From positions 47,153,022 through 47,217,021 of the forward strand of contig CM045768.1 of the NCBI GenBank assembly GCA_025200525.1: a DNA stretch of 64,000 nucleotides, written 5' to 3'. This DNA is from Camellia lanceoleosa. Lineage: Eukaryota; Streptophyta; Magnoliopsida; Ericales; Theaceae. The position numbers and the translations under genes were made by a program. Shown in pieces: positions 24,056 to 36,300 of this stretch. Position 1 is the stretch's first letter. Each line of letters begins with the position of its first letter. The notes beneath the pieces are model-generated. The model saw only the letters and a list, made by a program, of their open reading frames with translations, was not told the origin of the DNA and ran no database searches.

Positions 24056-25616
24056 GTTGGGGAGATTTGGCGGGTTGGTTTCAAATTGGTGTGGTTTTTA
24101 AATAGATTCTTGTTGGCGATCTTCCAAGTGGACCAATAATGGCTCACCACCTCAGCATAGAATACGCATGGGCTAGTGGATCACGAGTGCGGCCCAACTC
24201 TCTCAGGTCCAAACAAATAATGGACTAGTCTAGTGCTGTTCATCCAGTCCATTTATAGAAAAATCTGTTTTTTTTTTTTTTTTAATGAGAAAATAATCTA
24301 CCAGTGGTGGTTATAAAAAGTAATTACAAAAGAGTAATAAATATTATACATTTTAATGATTATCACTAAATAGTAATTTTTCTAATTTTTAATTATAATT
24401 GATTAGGTTACTTATTTGTCATGTAAATTGTATTTGGCTTGTCTCTTTTCATGATACGTGCTTAGTAATAACTTGATTCTAAACTTCCTTTGATTTTTGG
24501 GTTAACAAACTTCATAGGATAATGACTTTGCATTGGGCTCGTGGCATGCTTTGGTTGCTACTCCTAAGTAGGTTGTAGGCTTCAAAATCAAAATCACTTT
24601 GTGGACTGGTACAAAAATATTAAGTAGACGGTTTTCAATAGTCTTTTTTTCTCGCAATGTAAAATTTTTTTTATGAAATTTTTTCTCTTACTACATATGT
24701 ATATATATAGAAAGATGAAAGTTTATGCTTTTCTTTTTTCTTTTTTTCTGTTTTTGCCAACTATAATTAATTGGAATCTAATATGACATTATGGCTTCAA
24801 ACTAGTAAATGATTTTACAAACAATAATACTAAATGATTTACTTTACAATTTGATGTAATTATTATTAAATGTCAAACTTTGTACGTCATGCTTTCCAAT
24901 AGTTTAATCAAATTAAACTCGTTATCGGAGTTTAAATCTGATTTGAGAACAATCATCAGGAAAAAAAAAAAAAACAAAATGTAGCACTTCAACCAACCCT
25001 ATTGGAATAGAAAATGAAGATGATGGTGATTGTACTTGGAATTAACATAAAAAATTCCACCAAGTGACTTGGTTACTTCTGTCAAATATGCGATGGATTG
25101 TTAATAGATGGATTTGAAATTAAAAAACAAAAAACATTCTGAAAATTTAGTCATTTAGATTAAACTCACTTTGTTGAATTATTTATTTTTTAAAAAAATC
25201 TTATTTCATTGCCAGTTGGATGTTCATGCAACATCAACAACAATGATCATTGCTTACTTTCTGACTTCTTTGCCTCGTTCACTTTCTTGTCCAATTGTTC
25301 GAGTTGATTAATAATTTTCAGACAAAATGAAATGAACTAAAATCCTGATCATATCAAAATGCATTATATAATTGAAACATACCTTAAATAATTGCCTTTT
25401 CATCTTTATTTTTCCATACCTTCTACCTTTGTTATTATTCTCTAAAATGAGAATAACACATTTGAACTTATGTCATAGTTGAAATGACTAGCCTTTTTTT
25501 TTTTTTTTTTTGGCTGAAAATCTTGATTTGAACCCTAAAACAATCAAAATAGAAACATCTTTAAAAAAATTAATTTCAAAATCATACTTTAATATTTCAA
25601 ATTATTTGAAAATAAA
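24056..25616. other. Divergent intergenic region between the DFO-like and FLX-like genes
   Basis: The two genes are transcribed away from each other across about 1.7 kb, so both promoters lie here. The sequence is AT-rich with T-runs (24269-24283, 25494-25510) and no recognisable gene or element. Confidence 0.5.
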
Positions 25617-25623
25617 TATAAAA
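25617..25623 (+). promoter_or_regulatory. Candidate TATA box of the FLX-like gene
   Basis: TATAAAA lies 159 bases upstream of the first ATG of the FLX-like gene, followed by A/C-rich leader sequence with ACACAACACAACACAAC repeats. Position and sequence fit a plant core promoter, but the region is AT-rich, so chance occurrence is possible. Confidence 0.4.
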
Positions 25624-25775
25624 ACTCAACCAAAATTATGCCAACCCAACACAACACAACACAACACGTATCAGCATTCAGCACAGCCAAGCGCTGATTG
25701 GAAACACGGTAGCAGAGTAATAAAAGCCGAAAAGCCAGTAGTAGGCACACAGAGATAATCACAGCGGTGGAGAAG

Positions 25776-28700
25776 ATGGCCAGAAGAAACTACCTCCTCC
25801 AAATGCCTTACAACCTGAGACACGCCCTTCGAAAGGGCACCTCCCCGGACTCCACCCTGCCCTAATGAACGACCTCGCCTCCTCCACCGCCTCCCCGCCC
25901 CTCCTCCTCCCTCCGCCGCCGCCCTACTCGAAGACCGCCACCGCGAAATCCAATCCCTCCTCCTCGACAACCAGCGCCTCGCCGCCACGCACGTCGCTCT
26001 CAAGCAGGAGCTCGCCGCCGCCCAGCACGAGCTCCGCCACCTATCCGCCGCCTCCGCCGACATCAAGGCCGAGACTGACGCTCAGTTGCGGGAGGTCTAC
26101 GAGCGATCGCTGAAGATGGAGACCGAGGTCCGCTCGATCGATTCTCTCAACGACGAGCTTGCTCAGGTGAGAACTGATATACAGAAATTGAGCGCCACGA
26201 GGCAAGAGCTTAGTGTTGAGTTGAAAGCGATCGACGGTGACCTTGTGAGGGCTCACTCGGAGTTGCAGCAATGGGATGCTATTAAAGCTGAGATTGAGAC
26301 CATGCACCAAGAAATTCAAAGAGGAAGGTCATATACAACTCATCAATCTCTCTCTATATCTGTGTGTATGTTTATAATTCAATATTCATAGCAAAAGATA
26401 GTTCGATTTTTCTCTCAAAACGGAGTTATTCGATTTAATTTTTCAAAAAAAAAAATTAATTTGTTGCATTTGAAGGTGCAAATCCATGTATTTAATCATT
26501 GGAGAAAGTTCACTTTCTCCGAGGGCAACAGACACATTGTGATCTTGGTTACTGGTGGACTTACTTTTTGTTGTTATTTTCAAATGATTTCTATGCATCT
26601 TTTGAATGCAATCTATTCATACATTTCAATGCGTTAGATCGAAGTTTTGTCATGTATAGCTTACTACATCATCATCATTCATCGCATTTAGTGTTGCATT
26701 AATATATCTTATAGAGGTATATTTATGTAATTGATGTTTACCACATTATACATTTGTCTGCCACTTTTTGGCCTTTTTTTTTTCTGATTTATTTGAGTGT
26801 TGTCAATGGATTAATGAATACGAACAGGGCTGCTATTGAATATGAAAAGGAGGCACATGCTAGTAACCTTGAACAAGGTGAGGCAATGGAGAAAAGTATG
26901 ATCTCCATGGATCATGAAATTGAGAAACTATGTGCCGAACTTGCTAATGCAGAGAAGAGAGCAAGGGCAGCAGCTGCAGCAGCTGCAGCAGAGACTCCAA
27001 GTAATTTATCTCAAACTCTTTGTTTGTTGTTTTTGTGCTGTGCTTGGTTTGATGCAATGTTCAACATCAGGAATTTGAATGTTTTAGCACATCCAAACAG
27101 TGAACTGTGAGAATTGTTCATATGCAGGTCCTGGATATACTGCAGGGTTTAGAAACCCTGAAATGGGGTATGGTGGGAGTTCATTTCCTGATCCTTATGC
27201 TATGCATCAGGTATGTGCTGATTGATGTTTGTCTCTTCCATATATACACATATATATTATCTTTACCTAAATGTGGTGTTTATTCTAAATTGTCCTTGTT
27301 GGTTTGATGTAGGGGAAAATAGATAATTTAGAAAAATTATGCTGCTTACAATTGGTGTTTACAGTGGGCTAAGTTTGTGGAAAGCTCATCAGTTTAGGAT
27401 TTTAATTGATGAAAAACAATTGTAGGGTTTATTGAAGGGAAGCAATCGATTCTGGCCATATTTTGGAGCGTCAAGCTACTAGACTTTGAGTTGCTACAGA
27501 TTGAAGGCAGCAAGTAATTATAGGGGTTTTGTGAAAACTAAGGACTAGACAATTGGGAAAGGAATATAGTTAATTAGGGCTTGGTACGTTAGGTTTTTGG
27601 TGATGAAACTAAAGGCAAACAAGGTTTGTAAGGCCTATGATCAGTACCAATGAATAGTGGCTTGAGTACTTTTTGTTGGTTTGAGTTGCTAGGTCTAGAT
27701 CATCAATGAAGGGAGGTTGGGCTTATTAAAAAGGATTTCTGGGAATAAAGATTGGTTTTAGGGTCTGGTTGTTGAGTAACATGTAGAAAATCAAAGCAAA
27801 AGAATAAGAAGAGAACGTAGGAATTTCATCTATGATTCTCTGTGCTTCACCCCCCAAGTTAAGGTACATCGAACAACAAATCTTTTGATTGGAAAGGTTA
27901 AATGGTTATATATGATACTTTTATTGTCTGACTTAAGAAATAGGAAAGCTTGACTCTTTGACTATTAAGATAAGATTATTCGACCACATAGATCATATAT
28001 CATAACTTGACCTTTTAAACAACCTATGGGTTATTACTATAGCCCATGTCCAGTGATTTAGAAGTTCACCAAAATGCCTCTTACTCATGAAACCTTGAGA
28101 AACATAATAAAATTGTTCAAGCAACATATAGACCTGATATAAATATAAAATAGAACTGAATTCACTGTCATGGATATCCCTTTTGGCCAGAAGGTCTTCT
28201 TTGAGTATTATGCGATGCATAGGTTTTGTTTGGTCTTCTAAAGTTGATGTCTTATTCAACCAAGCCATGGCTACCAACATCAATGTTTCTATCAGTAGTT
28301 GAGCCATTACCAATGTAATTTGCATGAACAAATCTTGTAGTGTTTAAAAAGGAAATCACACTCCCTTCAAAAAAAGTGGTGACACAAGTATTAAAATTGA
28401 TTTTGTGACTATTAGTTTTTCTTAATAATTGATATTTCTTAACATAAGGAAATCACAGATGTGTCCCCGTACCTATACCCAAAAATGTTATTTGGAGTTT
28501 CGTTGTACGCACTTGTTTTCATACTAGGGTTTGTTGGGGGACTCTATGAGGCCTTTGTGTCATCAATGTCAATTAATGTCAGGATTTTTTTTATTTTCTA
28601 TGCTTTCTGATTTTTTTTGTTTTGTTTTGTTTCCCTTAGTTTGTAAATTCTTTTTGTTTTTTTGGTCATGAGTTTTGACAATCAACAAATAATTTGACTC

Positions 28701-30127
28701 ATTTTAGTAACCACTGGTATTAGTGCAAACACGCAAAGGATATGTCTGTGGTTGCAATGAAAATATCAAATGGTGAAAAAAGATCAAAAGTTTTTCTGAT
28801 GGCATAAATATAAATGCTCTCTATAATTTGATGATTATAGGAATATTGATTAAGCATATGTTCTTTAAATCATAACTCTTTTAATTTGCATGCATCATTA
28901 TACCAACTACGTGAATGATAGGACCCCACCGCAGGGGGTGCCAGTTTCCGGATGGAAATGGCTGTATATTATGTTATATTGCCTGATTTTTACTTGCTTG
29001 TGAGAGACAGACAGCAGATCCAAAGTTAGATTTCTTATAAATTAAGGCTGAAGTGCAGACCTGCATTTTTACTCCCCTTCTTTTTAGCTAGACCCACAGC
29101 CAAGTTGCATTTTTCAGCTTTCAGAATCCTTTATCTGTCGTTACGAAATCTAGGATATTAGATTTGGTTGTTATGCTTTTCACTCTTTAGTTAGGGATTC
29201 TTTAGAGTTCCCACATAATCCACATGAGCAGTTGTGCATCCTAAATGGTTAACATTTTATCTGATAATGAGACATACAAGAAATCATTAATTAGCTGAAT
29301 TTGTTGGTTGATAGGACTTTTATTCTTTTAATAATAATTAGCTCAGTGCCTACTCTTGTTTTAACGTACATTTGCAAGTATTTCAGACTCAGAACTTTCT
29401 CCCAGTACCACACTGATGCTTCACATTTTGAGAGGCCAATATCCACAGCAAAAGCGACCATGATGCAGGGTCTGCTGTTCAAGCCTTGCATTGCTATCAA
29501 GTGTTTGTTGCACTTTTATACAACATTGGGAACATATATTGTGTTTGTTAATAGGTTGATGTTTTTTCCGCTCACTAGACAACTCTGTCAATACCATAGA
29601 TCTGTCTCATCATAGGTATTAATAGCTTTTCTCATTGTCCTGGCCCATGTTTTTAATGTGTTCTTCTTGTCATGGTTTCCTTTTAGCATTGCCAACTTGA
29701 ATGAAGTTTCTACACTTGTTCTCCCTCCTTGACAATAATATTCTGAATTCCTTTTTCTTTTTCTTTTTTTTGATAACTCGGTATCTGGCCCAGGAAATTC
29801 ATACAATTCTTTGCTACTATATTTTTCTTTTTTTGCATATTAGCGGCCTAATAGTTGAATGACTGACATTATTGGCAGAGAAAGCTTTTCTAAAGTTAGT
29901 GTCGTGTAATGTTCACTTTCTCATTGCTGCGATGGCTGCAGTAATATATCAATTAAACTTCCATACAACAAATACCAGAAGTAGATGGAGCACTAATGTT
30001 GAAATATCTTATTATTGTGTTTTCTCTATTACAGGTTCAAGGCAGTTCTGAAGCTGGTTCCCAGTACAGTTCTGCAACGGCACCTCAAGGCCCTTATGAA
30101 ATGCCATGGACTCACCTACATAGATAA
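25776..30127 (+). CDS. FLXL3: FLX-like 3 coiled-coil protein, N-terminal frame disturbed
   Basis: Four exons: 25776-26327, 26828-27000, 27128-27210 and 30035-30127. They are joined by clear GT-AG introns, the last 2.8 kb long. The core begins ALLEDRHREIQSLLLDNQRL and runs as a coiled coil through LKQELAAAQHELRHLSA, REVYERSLKMETEVRSID and EIETMHQEIQRGR. Exon 2 adds AIEYEKEAHASNLEQGEAME and an alanine run. The tail is rich in Gly, Tyr and Pro, ending THLHR. This matches the FLX-like family from memory, closest to Arabidopsis FLXL3; relatives act with FRIGIDA in FLC activation. The oddity is the start. The ATG at 25776 opens MARRNYL in a frame that stops after 29 codons. The expected LPPPNALQPETRPSKGHLPG continues in a second frame, and the coiled coil is in a third from about 25819. 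At least two small indels therefore separate the start from the core. The first in-frame ATG of the core is at 26116. Confidence 0.8.
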
Positions 30128-31677
30128 GCACTCAATGCACACCAGAATAGCATGAATTCAAAATTATATTTCGCGGTAAGGTCTTTTAAAGAGCCTTTTT
30201 AAGTTATTAGCATTGACTTGGGAACAATCCTGTTAGTAAGATTGAATCTTTTCATACTGAAAGATTCCATGAAGTCCATATTTCCATCTCTGAAAATTTG
30301 ATAAGCATGATGTCTATGCCCTTAAGTCAATACTGAGGTGAAAACATGGCTTTTGTTTCTCTTTTTCTACTAGTGTTTAGGATCTGTTTTGCTTGGTTTC
30401 CCGGCGTTACTTTGTTTGGTGTGTAGGCTTATATATTTTGAAGGTTTACCAATATCCAATTTTGTTGTACGAACTGAACTTCTGGTTTTGTTTCATTCTA
30501 TGAAAATGTTATGATGAGACATGTGGATGTGGGTTAATCAGTCATCTAATTCTTTAGTCAATGCTTTGAATCCATTATGTGAATTGCACGAGAAGAGATT
30601 GTCATTTTACTTTCGATGATCCATTTGCATTTATCAAAAATTTGACTTGTGGTTTCATCGCACCCCTTTGCTACCACAATGTTCTTTGAAGTGCAACTCC
30701 ATTGTATTTTTCGGGTGTTTTGAAATATAATTTAATAATTGTGAATATTTTGAGATTGAAAAATAAAAAATTTAGAACAGAGGTTACCATCGTGCAAAGA
30801 GGAACCAATTCTTCAACCATCAACAAAAACTTCAAGTAAAATAAATGGTCACAATCTCTCATAAACGTAAACTAGTTACTCTCTTGTTAAATAGAATAAA
30901 GAAGAATATTGATTGATTTGTTAAAGAGAAAAGTTTAAAACGATGCGTGAGGTCTTAAATTTTTCATTCAAATGCAAATGCAAATAGGAAAGTGATATTG
31001 TATATAAAAGTTAATAACACCTTGTTGGTCCTGAATGATCATCAAAATATTTTGTGAATTTTTTTTACAAAACATATGGAGTTCTGAACAAATTCAAAGA
31101 ATAAGAAAAGATTTTATTTGAATTGTATTTCAATGACTTGCAATGTTGTTTTGTGCTAAGAACAAAATCTTTAGGTCACAACATCCATAAAAAGTCTCAA
31201 ACATTGTATGAAATTTCGCTTTAAAAAAAAAAAATTTGTATGAAGTCATATATATTCAAGACTTTTCACATCATGACAATTCCTCTTTTTCATTTTCAAA
31301 TTTCATTAATACTCCATTTTCTGACCCTCTAAGAAGGCCTCCATAATTAGATCATGTGCCTAAATTAATTAGGAGTGTCAATTTCTTGAAATAGCTGGCA
31401 TTCAGAAGATTTTATTTAACATGAATGTATACTTTACTCATTTGTTTGTTTTATAAACAGTGAGTTTGTTAATTTTATAATTTTCATTTGTTAGCACTAA
31501 GGAAGGCTAACGGTTTATTTTAGCATATAAAAAATGAAGTCACATTAATAGTTTTTATAAAAAAATTTGATCGTATAGACAATTCAACAACACTTAAATA
31601 ATAATTAATTAAAAATTTAAAACTAACACACATCAGTGTACATATATAGAGAGAGTGAAAATTTTCTTCACCCCCAC
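30128..31677. other. 3' flank of the FLX-like gene, no other gene seen
   Basis: The FLX-like 3' UTR must lie in the first few hundred bases. After that the sequence is AT-rich and without supported coding potential. A (TA)n/(GA)n patch lies near 31641-31660. Confidence 0.5.
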
Positions 31678-32311
31678 TTGGTTTTGACTTTTCAAAAATA
31701 ATTTTAAAATTTTTATTTTTAATGAATTTTTCTTAATATTTTGGTCACTTATTTTATTTTATTTTTAAAAGCCGCATCTAATCTAAATGTAAAATTTTCA
31801 GTAAATAAAAAAATATATAAAAATTCAATATATTTTTATTTTTTATTTTTATTTTTTGTATTTATTGAATTTTTAAAATATTTCTTCACAAATATTTTGA
31901 TATTTCACTAAATAAAAAAATACAAAAAATAGTACATTTTCATATTCTATTAATATTTATTGAATTTTCAAAAAAATTCATTAAATAAAAAAATACAAAA
32001 AATTTAGTAAATTTTCTTCTTTTTTTTTTATATTTATTGAATATTAAAATATTTTTTCACAAATAATTTAATATTTCACTAAATACAAAAATTCAGTACA
32101 TTTTTATTTTTATTTTTATTTTTATTTTTATTTTTATTTTTATTTTTGTATTTATTAAAATTTTAAAATGTTTCTTCACAAATATTTTGATTTTTAAATA
32201 CATCTAGATTAGATGCTTTTAAAAATAAAATAAAATAATTGACCAAAATATTAAGAAAAAATTCATTAAAAATTTTAAAAAATATATACAAATTAAAAAC
32301 TTCAAAACCAA
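31678..32311. mobile_element. Foldback/MITE-like element with long inverted arms
   Basis: The left arm (31678-31800) starts TTGGTTTTGACTTTT. The right arm (32195-32311), read on the other strand, starts TTTGGTTTTGAAGTTTT. Both continue through AATGAATTTTT(T)CTTAATATT, TTGGTCA and TTATTTTATTTTATTTTTAA to a word like GCATCTAATCTA(A/G)ATGTA. The arms are therefore about 120 bases and very similar. The middle consists of three or four diverged repeats of a CTTCACAAATATTTTGATAT type unit and a (TTTTTA)n run at 32100-32147. There is no coding capacity. It could form a very stable RNA hairpin if transcribed. Confidence 0.75.
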
Positions 32312-33317
32312 ACAGAATCGAGTCTCATATTTTACTTTCTCATCTTCATAGTGGGTTCAAATTACCTGATCAACATGAGATCCTAATTCCATAGAATGAT
32401 TCTTTCGATATCATTTTCTCATTGCGTTACAAAGTTTTACATTACTTTTCCTGCAGATATCCTTTGCCAAAATAACATATATATATATATATATAAACAC
32501 AGAAATCACTGTACTCATCAATGGAAACTTGCATATAAAACAGTAAATGCACATTTTAAATTAGATATCTATACCTACATAACATACAAGTCTCATATAT
32601 CTATGTACACATACTTATCTATAGAGTGAATAACAAAGGAGAGCAAGGGACTACACCATGAAACCCCATAGATCATGCGCCTTCTCTTCAAGAGCATACT
32701 CCTACGCTTCATGGTCTTCATAACATATGTACACTTACGGCTAGGGTTTTTGGATTAGAGAGAAAACAGGTTGAAAAGAGAGTATTAACTTGAATATTTC
32801 CTTTTTAAAAGCCATAAATCATGCCTTTTGAAAATCACAAATTAAGGAATAATTATTAGTTTTAAATAATTTACTAAATAGATTAGCCAATAGTTTTTTT
32901 TTAATCTTTTCTTCATAAATTTAAAAAAATCGACAATTCTAGTACCGAGGGTTTGGAGGCACCTAGAAAGCTCCTCATTAGAAAGACCCTTTTGCTTTAT
33001 ACACAGATAGATGCAATTTAGATGGAGCAAACACTCACCTGAAAATTTCAACCTACCTTAGCAGCAATTTGGAGAATATCCACTTGTCTCTATAAAAACA
33101 TTCACACAGTTCAAATCAATCCCAAACTTAAATATAAAACCCCCTCCATGTAGCAGAAGATTAAAAAGGAGAAAAGGGGCATTGCTCAGAGTAAGTGAAC
33201 AACCTACCATTGAACAACCTACCTCTTTGTCTCCTGTATGAGGACAACCCCGCGAACGGAATTTTAATTAAATCACTTCAAACACAATATTTAGTACAAA
33301 AATTGCTCCTCTGAACT
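32312..33317. other. Region between the foldback element and the TAF15b-like 3' end
   Basis: AT-rich with a (TA)n run at about 32477-32494. The 3' UTR of the minus-strand TAF15b-like gene should occupy the right-hand part. There is no supported gene. Confidence 0.45.
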
Positions 33318-36300
33318 TCAATATGGGCGAGCACGGTTTCCACCACGATTATTTCTATCTGGTCCTGATCCTCCACCATCTCTGTAATTGTCTCTCAAGG
33401 CCTGTCTCCACCACCCCATATCCTCCACCTCTCCCGCCTCTACCACCACCCCTGTTGTTCAATCAATTAGTCAATAGAAAATAAATCCCCACGAAATGCA
33501 TTGGGGAAATGCATTTATATTTTAATGATCTTTCATTTTAGTAAGATAACACCCTTCCCCCCATAATTACAGCAATAACACTTCGGTCCTAGAATTACCT
33601 CAACCAGAAAAGCACATCATGCCTCATCCACAGCAACGCATACTAAGAAACTTTAAAATGTGTATAGTTGCAGTAATACAAAGACAGACATACCATAATA
33701 AATTACCACCACACTTCTGATGACATGAACAGGACAAATACTCTCCATAATAAATTACCATCAAAACAAATACTCTCCATAACAAATTACCAACAAAACT
33801 TTGATAACAGTCAGAAATTGAGCAAAGCTATCAGTAATAAACATGAATTACCCTTCACACCACCTTAGAATGAAATTTAAATACTACATCAGTGAGTAGT
33901 GTTCAGTATTGTACGGTACCTACTTTGATTTTCTTTTTTCTATCAGTGCCTACCTTTAATATTACTGTTAAAAAGTCTCTATATTTGGATTCACAAGTAG
34001 CTAATTTGAGATGCCAAAACAATATCAGTAAAGATAAAAATAAATCTAGATGGCACATCATATTTGCAAAGCCTTGAAAGCTACCAAAAACAAAAGTTAG
34101 ATAGAAATTGACAACACTTGGAAGTAAAACTATTGAAATCCATTTTGTACATTCTCTTCAAGATATTATGACAAATGGGGAAAACTTAATGCAATAGACA
34201 TTATAAAATGACAAGTCTAATTCTAAAATCCTTGAAAAAAAAGTCTCAAGCATACATATAAAGAAAGACTTTTAAAAAAAAAAAAAAAAGGCAAAGAAAA
34301 TCTCAACTACTAGAGAAAGTATACATCTAATTTAAAATAAGATGGAAAACATACAACAGAAAATAAAGTATACATCTAATTTTAAAATAAGGTGGGGAAC
34401 ATACAACAATGATGTGCTTTTATTTACATAATCCACATCAGGCCTATGATTTATAGAAAAGCCCACTAGAATAAATAACAATGACAATTATATTTCAAAA
34501 TAGGACTATCAAACAAACAAAGAGAACCTAAAGCTTGAACAAGACTAGTAAAGTTGGAGTTGAGCGTAAGCTAGATAAACTAAATCAAGAAGGAAAATTT
34601 TATAGACCCTAGCCAAATAGGTCACAACAAACAAGGTACAACAGTAAACATTTTTATCAAGTTTGAGTTGTGCTTAAGCTAGATAAGCTAAATCATCAAA
34701 GAAAATTTTTGTAGACACTAGCCAAATAGATCACAAGTTCACAACAATTAAGGTACAACAGTGAAAATTGTTATCCCATTGGATAGAGGGGATGACTCCA
34801 ACTAGAGACACAAGTTACTAGAATGAAAGATCAAATAACATTTTGAAAATTATTAGATCAATAGCAATATTAGCAATCACCTGAAGGAACTAAAACATGA
34901 CTGCAAATATCCCTTCCCTCCAGGAATTTATTAAAGTCAGATTTGAATTCAATATATATCTCAGAAGCAATAAAAAAAACTAAAATGTGATATGGATGGA
35001 TGTAAGATGATTTACCAGCCACCAGATGCAGGAGGAGCCTTTGGAGCAGACTTCTCAGCCATCGCAACACTTATTTTGTAACCCCTCAAGTCATGACCTG
35101 ATAAGGAGAATTTATGACAGTATTTAACAAGAGACCAATAGTTCAACTTCAAGTTCAGAAATTTTATTTTGGAGCATACCATTATAAAAACCGCCAGCAC
35201 AATGTGCTGCAGATGGATCTTCATAAGACAAAACTGCATCTCCTTTGTTGTTTCCCTGCTCGTCTGTGTATATTTTGATATTCCAAGGCCATTGGTCCTT
35301 AAAGCCTCGCTTTTGCTTGATTTTCCCGACCTAAGTTTTAAAGGTAGCATTAGCATCCCATAAACATCACTGCCACATTCACTGAATGCATCAACTACGT
35401 TCTAGTCACTGCACGCATCTTTAACTATTCTATCACCCAACAATAAATAAGTAAATAAAATAAATCTACTACAATGACCTTCATCTATGCCCAAGACTAG
35501 ACAATTCAAAACATCACAGTTTCACTTATTCTTCTTCTCTATGGGAATGGGGATGGCAATTTGAAACCGGCCCGACGGAGATCCCCGATCCCGACCCCGA
35601 TTTAAGCGGTTTTTCTCCGAAAAATACCCCCTACGGAGAGAAGACGGTATCTGAAAATCAATCTCCGATCTGTTTCGGGCCGGGGACGGTAATCAGTGTT
35701 TAAGCCCTAGCCCGGCCCCATCTCCGGCCTCGGCCCCGGCCGCCCCGCCCCAACCCCGAATGTCCCCTAAGTAAAATTATTTTTTTACCCCTTATATATA
35801 TATATATATATAAAAAACCAAACCGTATATTCTATTTATAATAAACCAAATATGTGTTGCTCTCACACTCACTCTCTAGCTCTGATATATCTCTCTCTCT
35901 CTCATCTCAACTCTCTCTCTCTCGTTGTTCTCTAGCCCGACTTCTCTCGTCACCAACAAAGAATATCACCACCACCGCCGTCCCGACTCTCTCTCACCGA
36001 CGGCGACATCACCACTACCGCTGGCCCCGACCCCTCCTCTCTCACCGACAAAGAATATTACCACCATCAACCTACCGCCACACCACCACTCTCAATCTCG
36101 CGCCTAGTCACTAGCGCCGCCGATCTATGCCAGACGATGGATCTGCCTCGTTAGATCTGCCTCTATGTGTGTATGTGTGTGTGTGTGATCTCGATCCGTG
36201 TGTGTGCGTGATCCGATCTCGATTAATTTTTTTTTTAATTTAAATCAGAATTTAGATCAGAATTTTTTTTTTAATTTTAAATCTGTAAATTTAAATTTAG

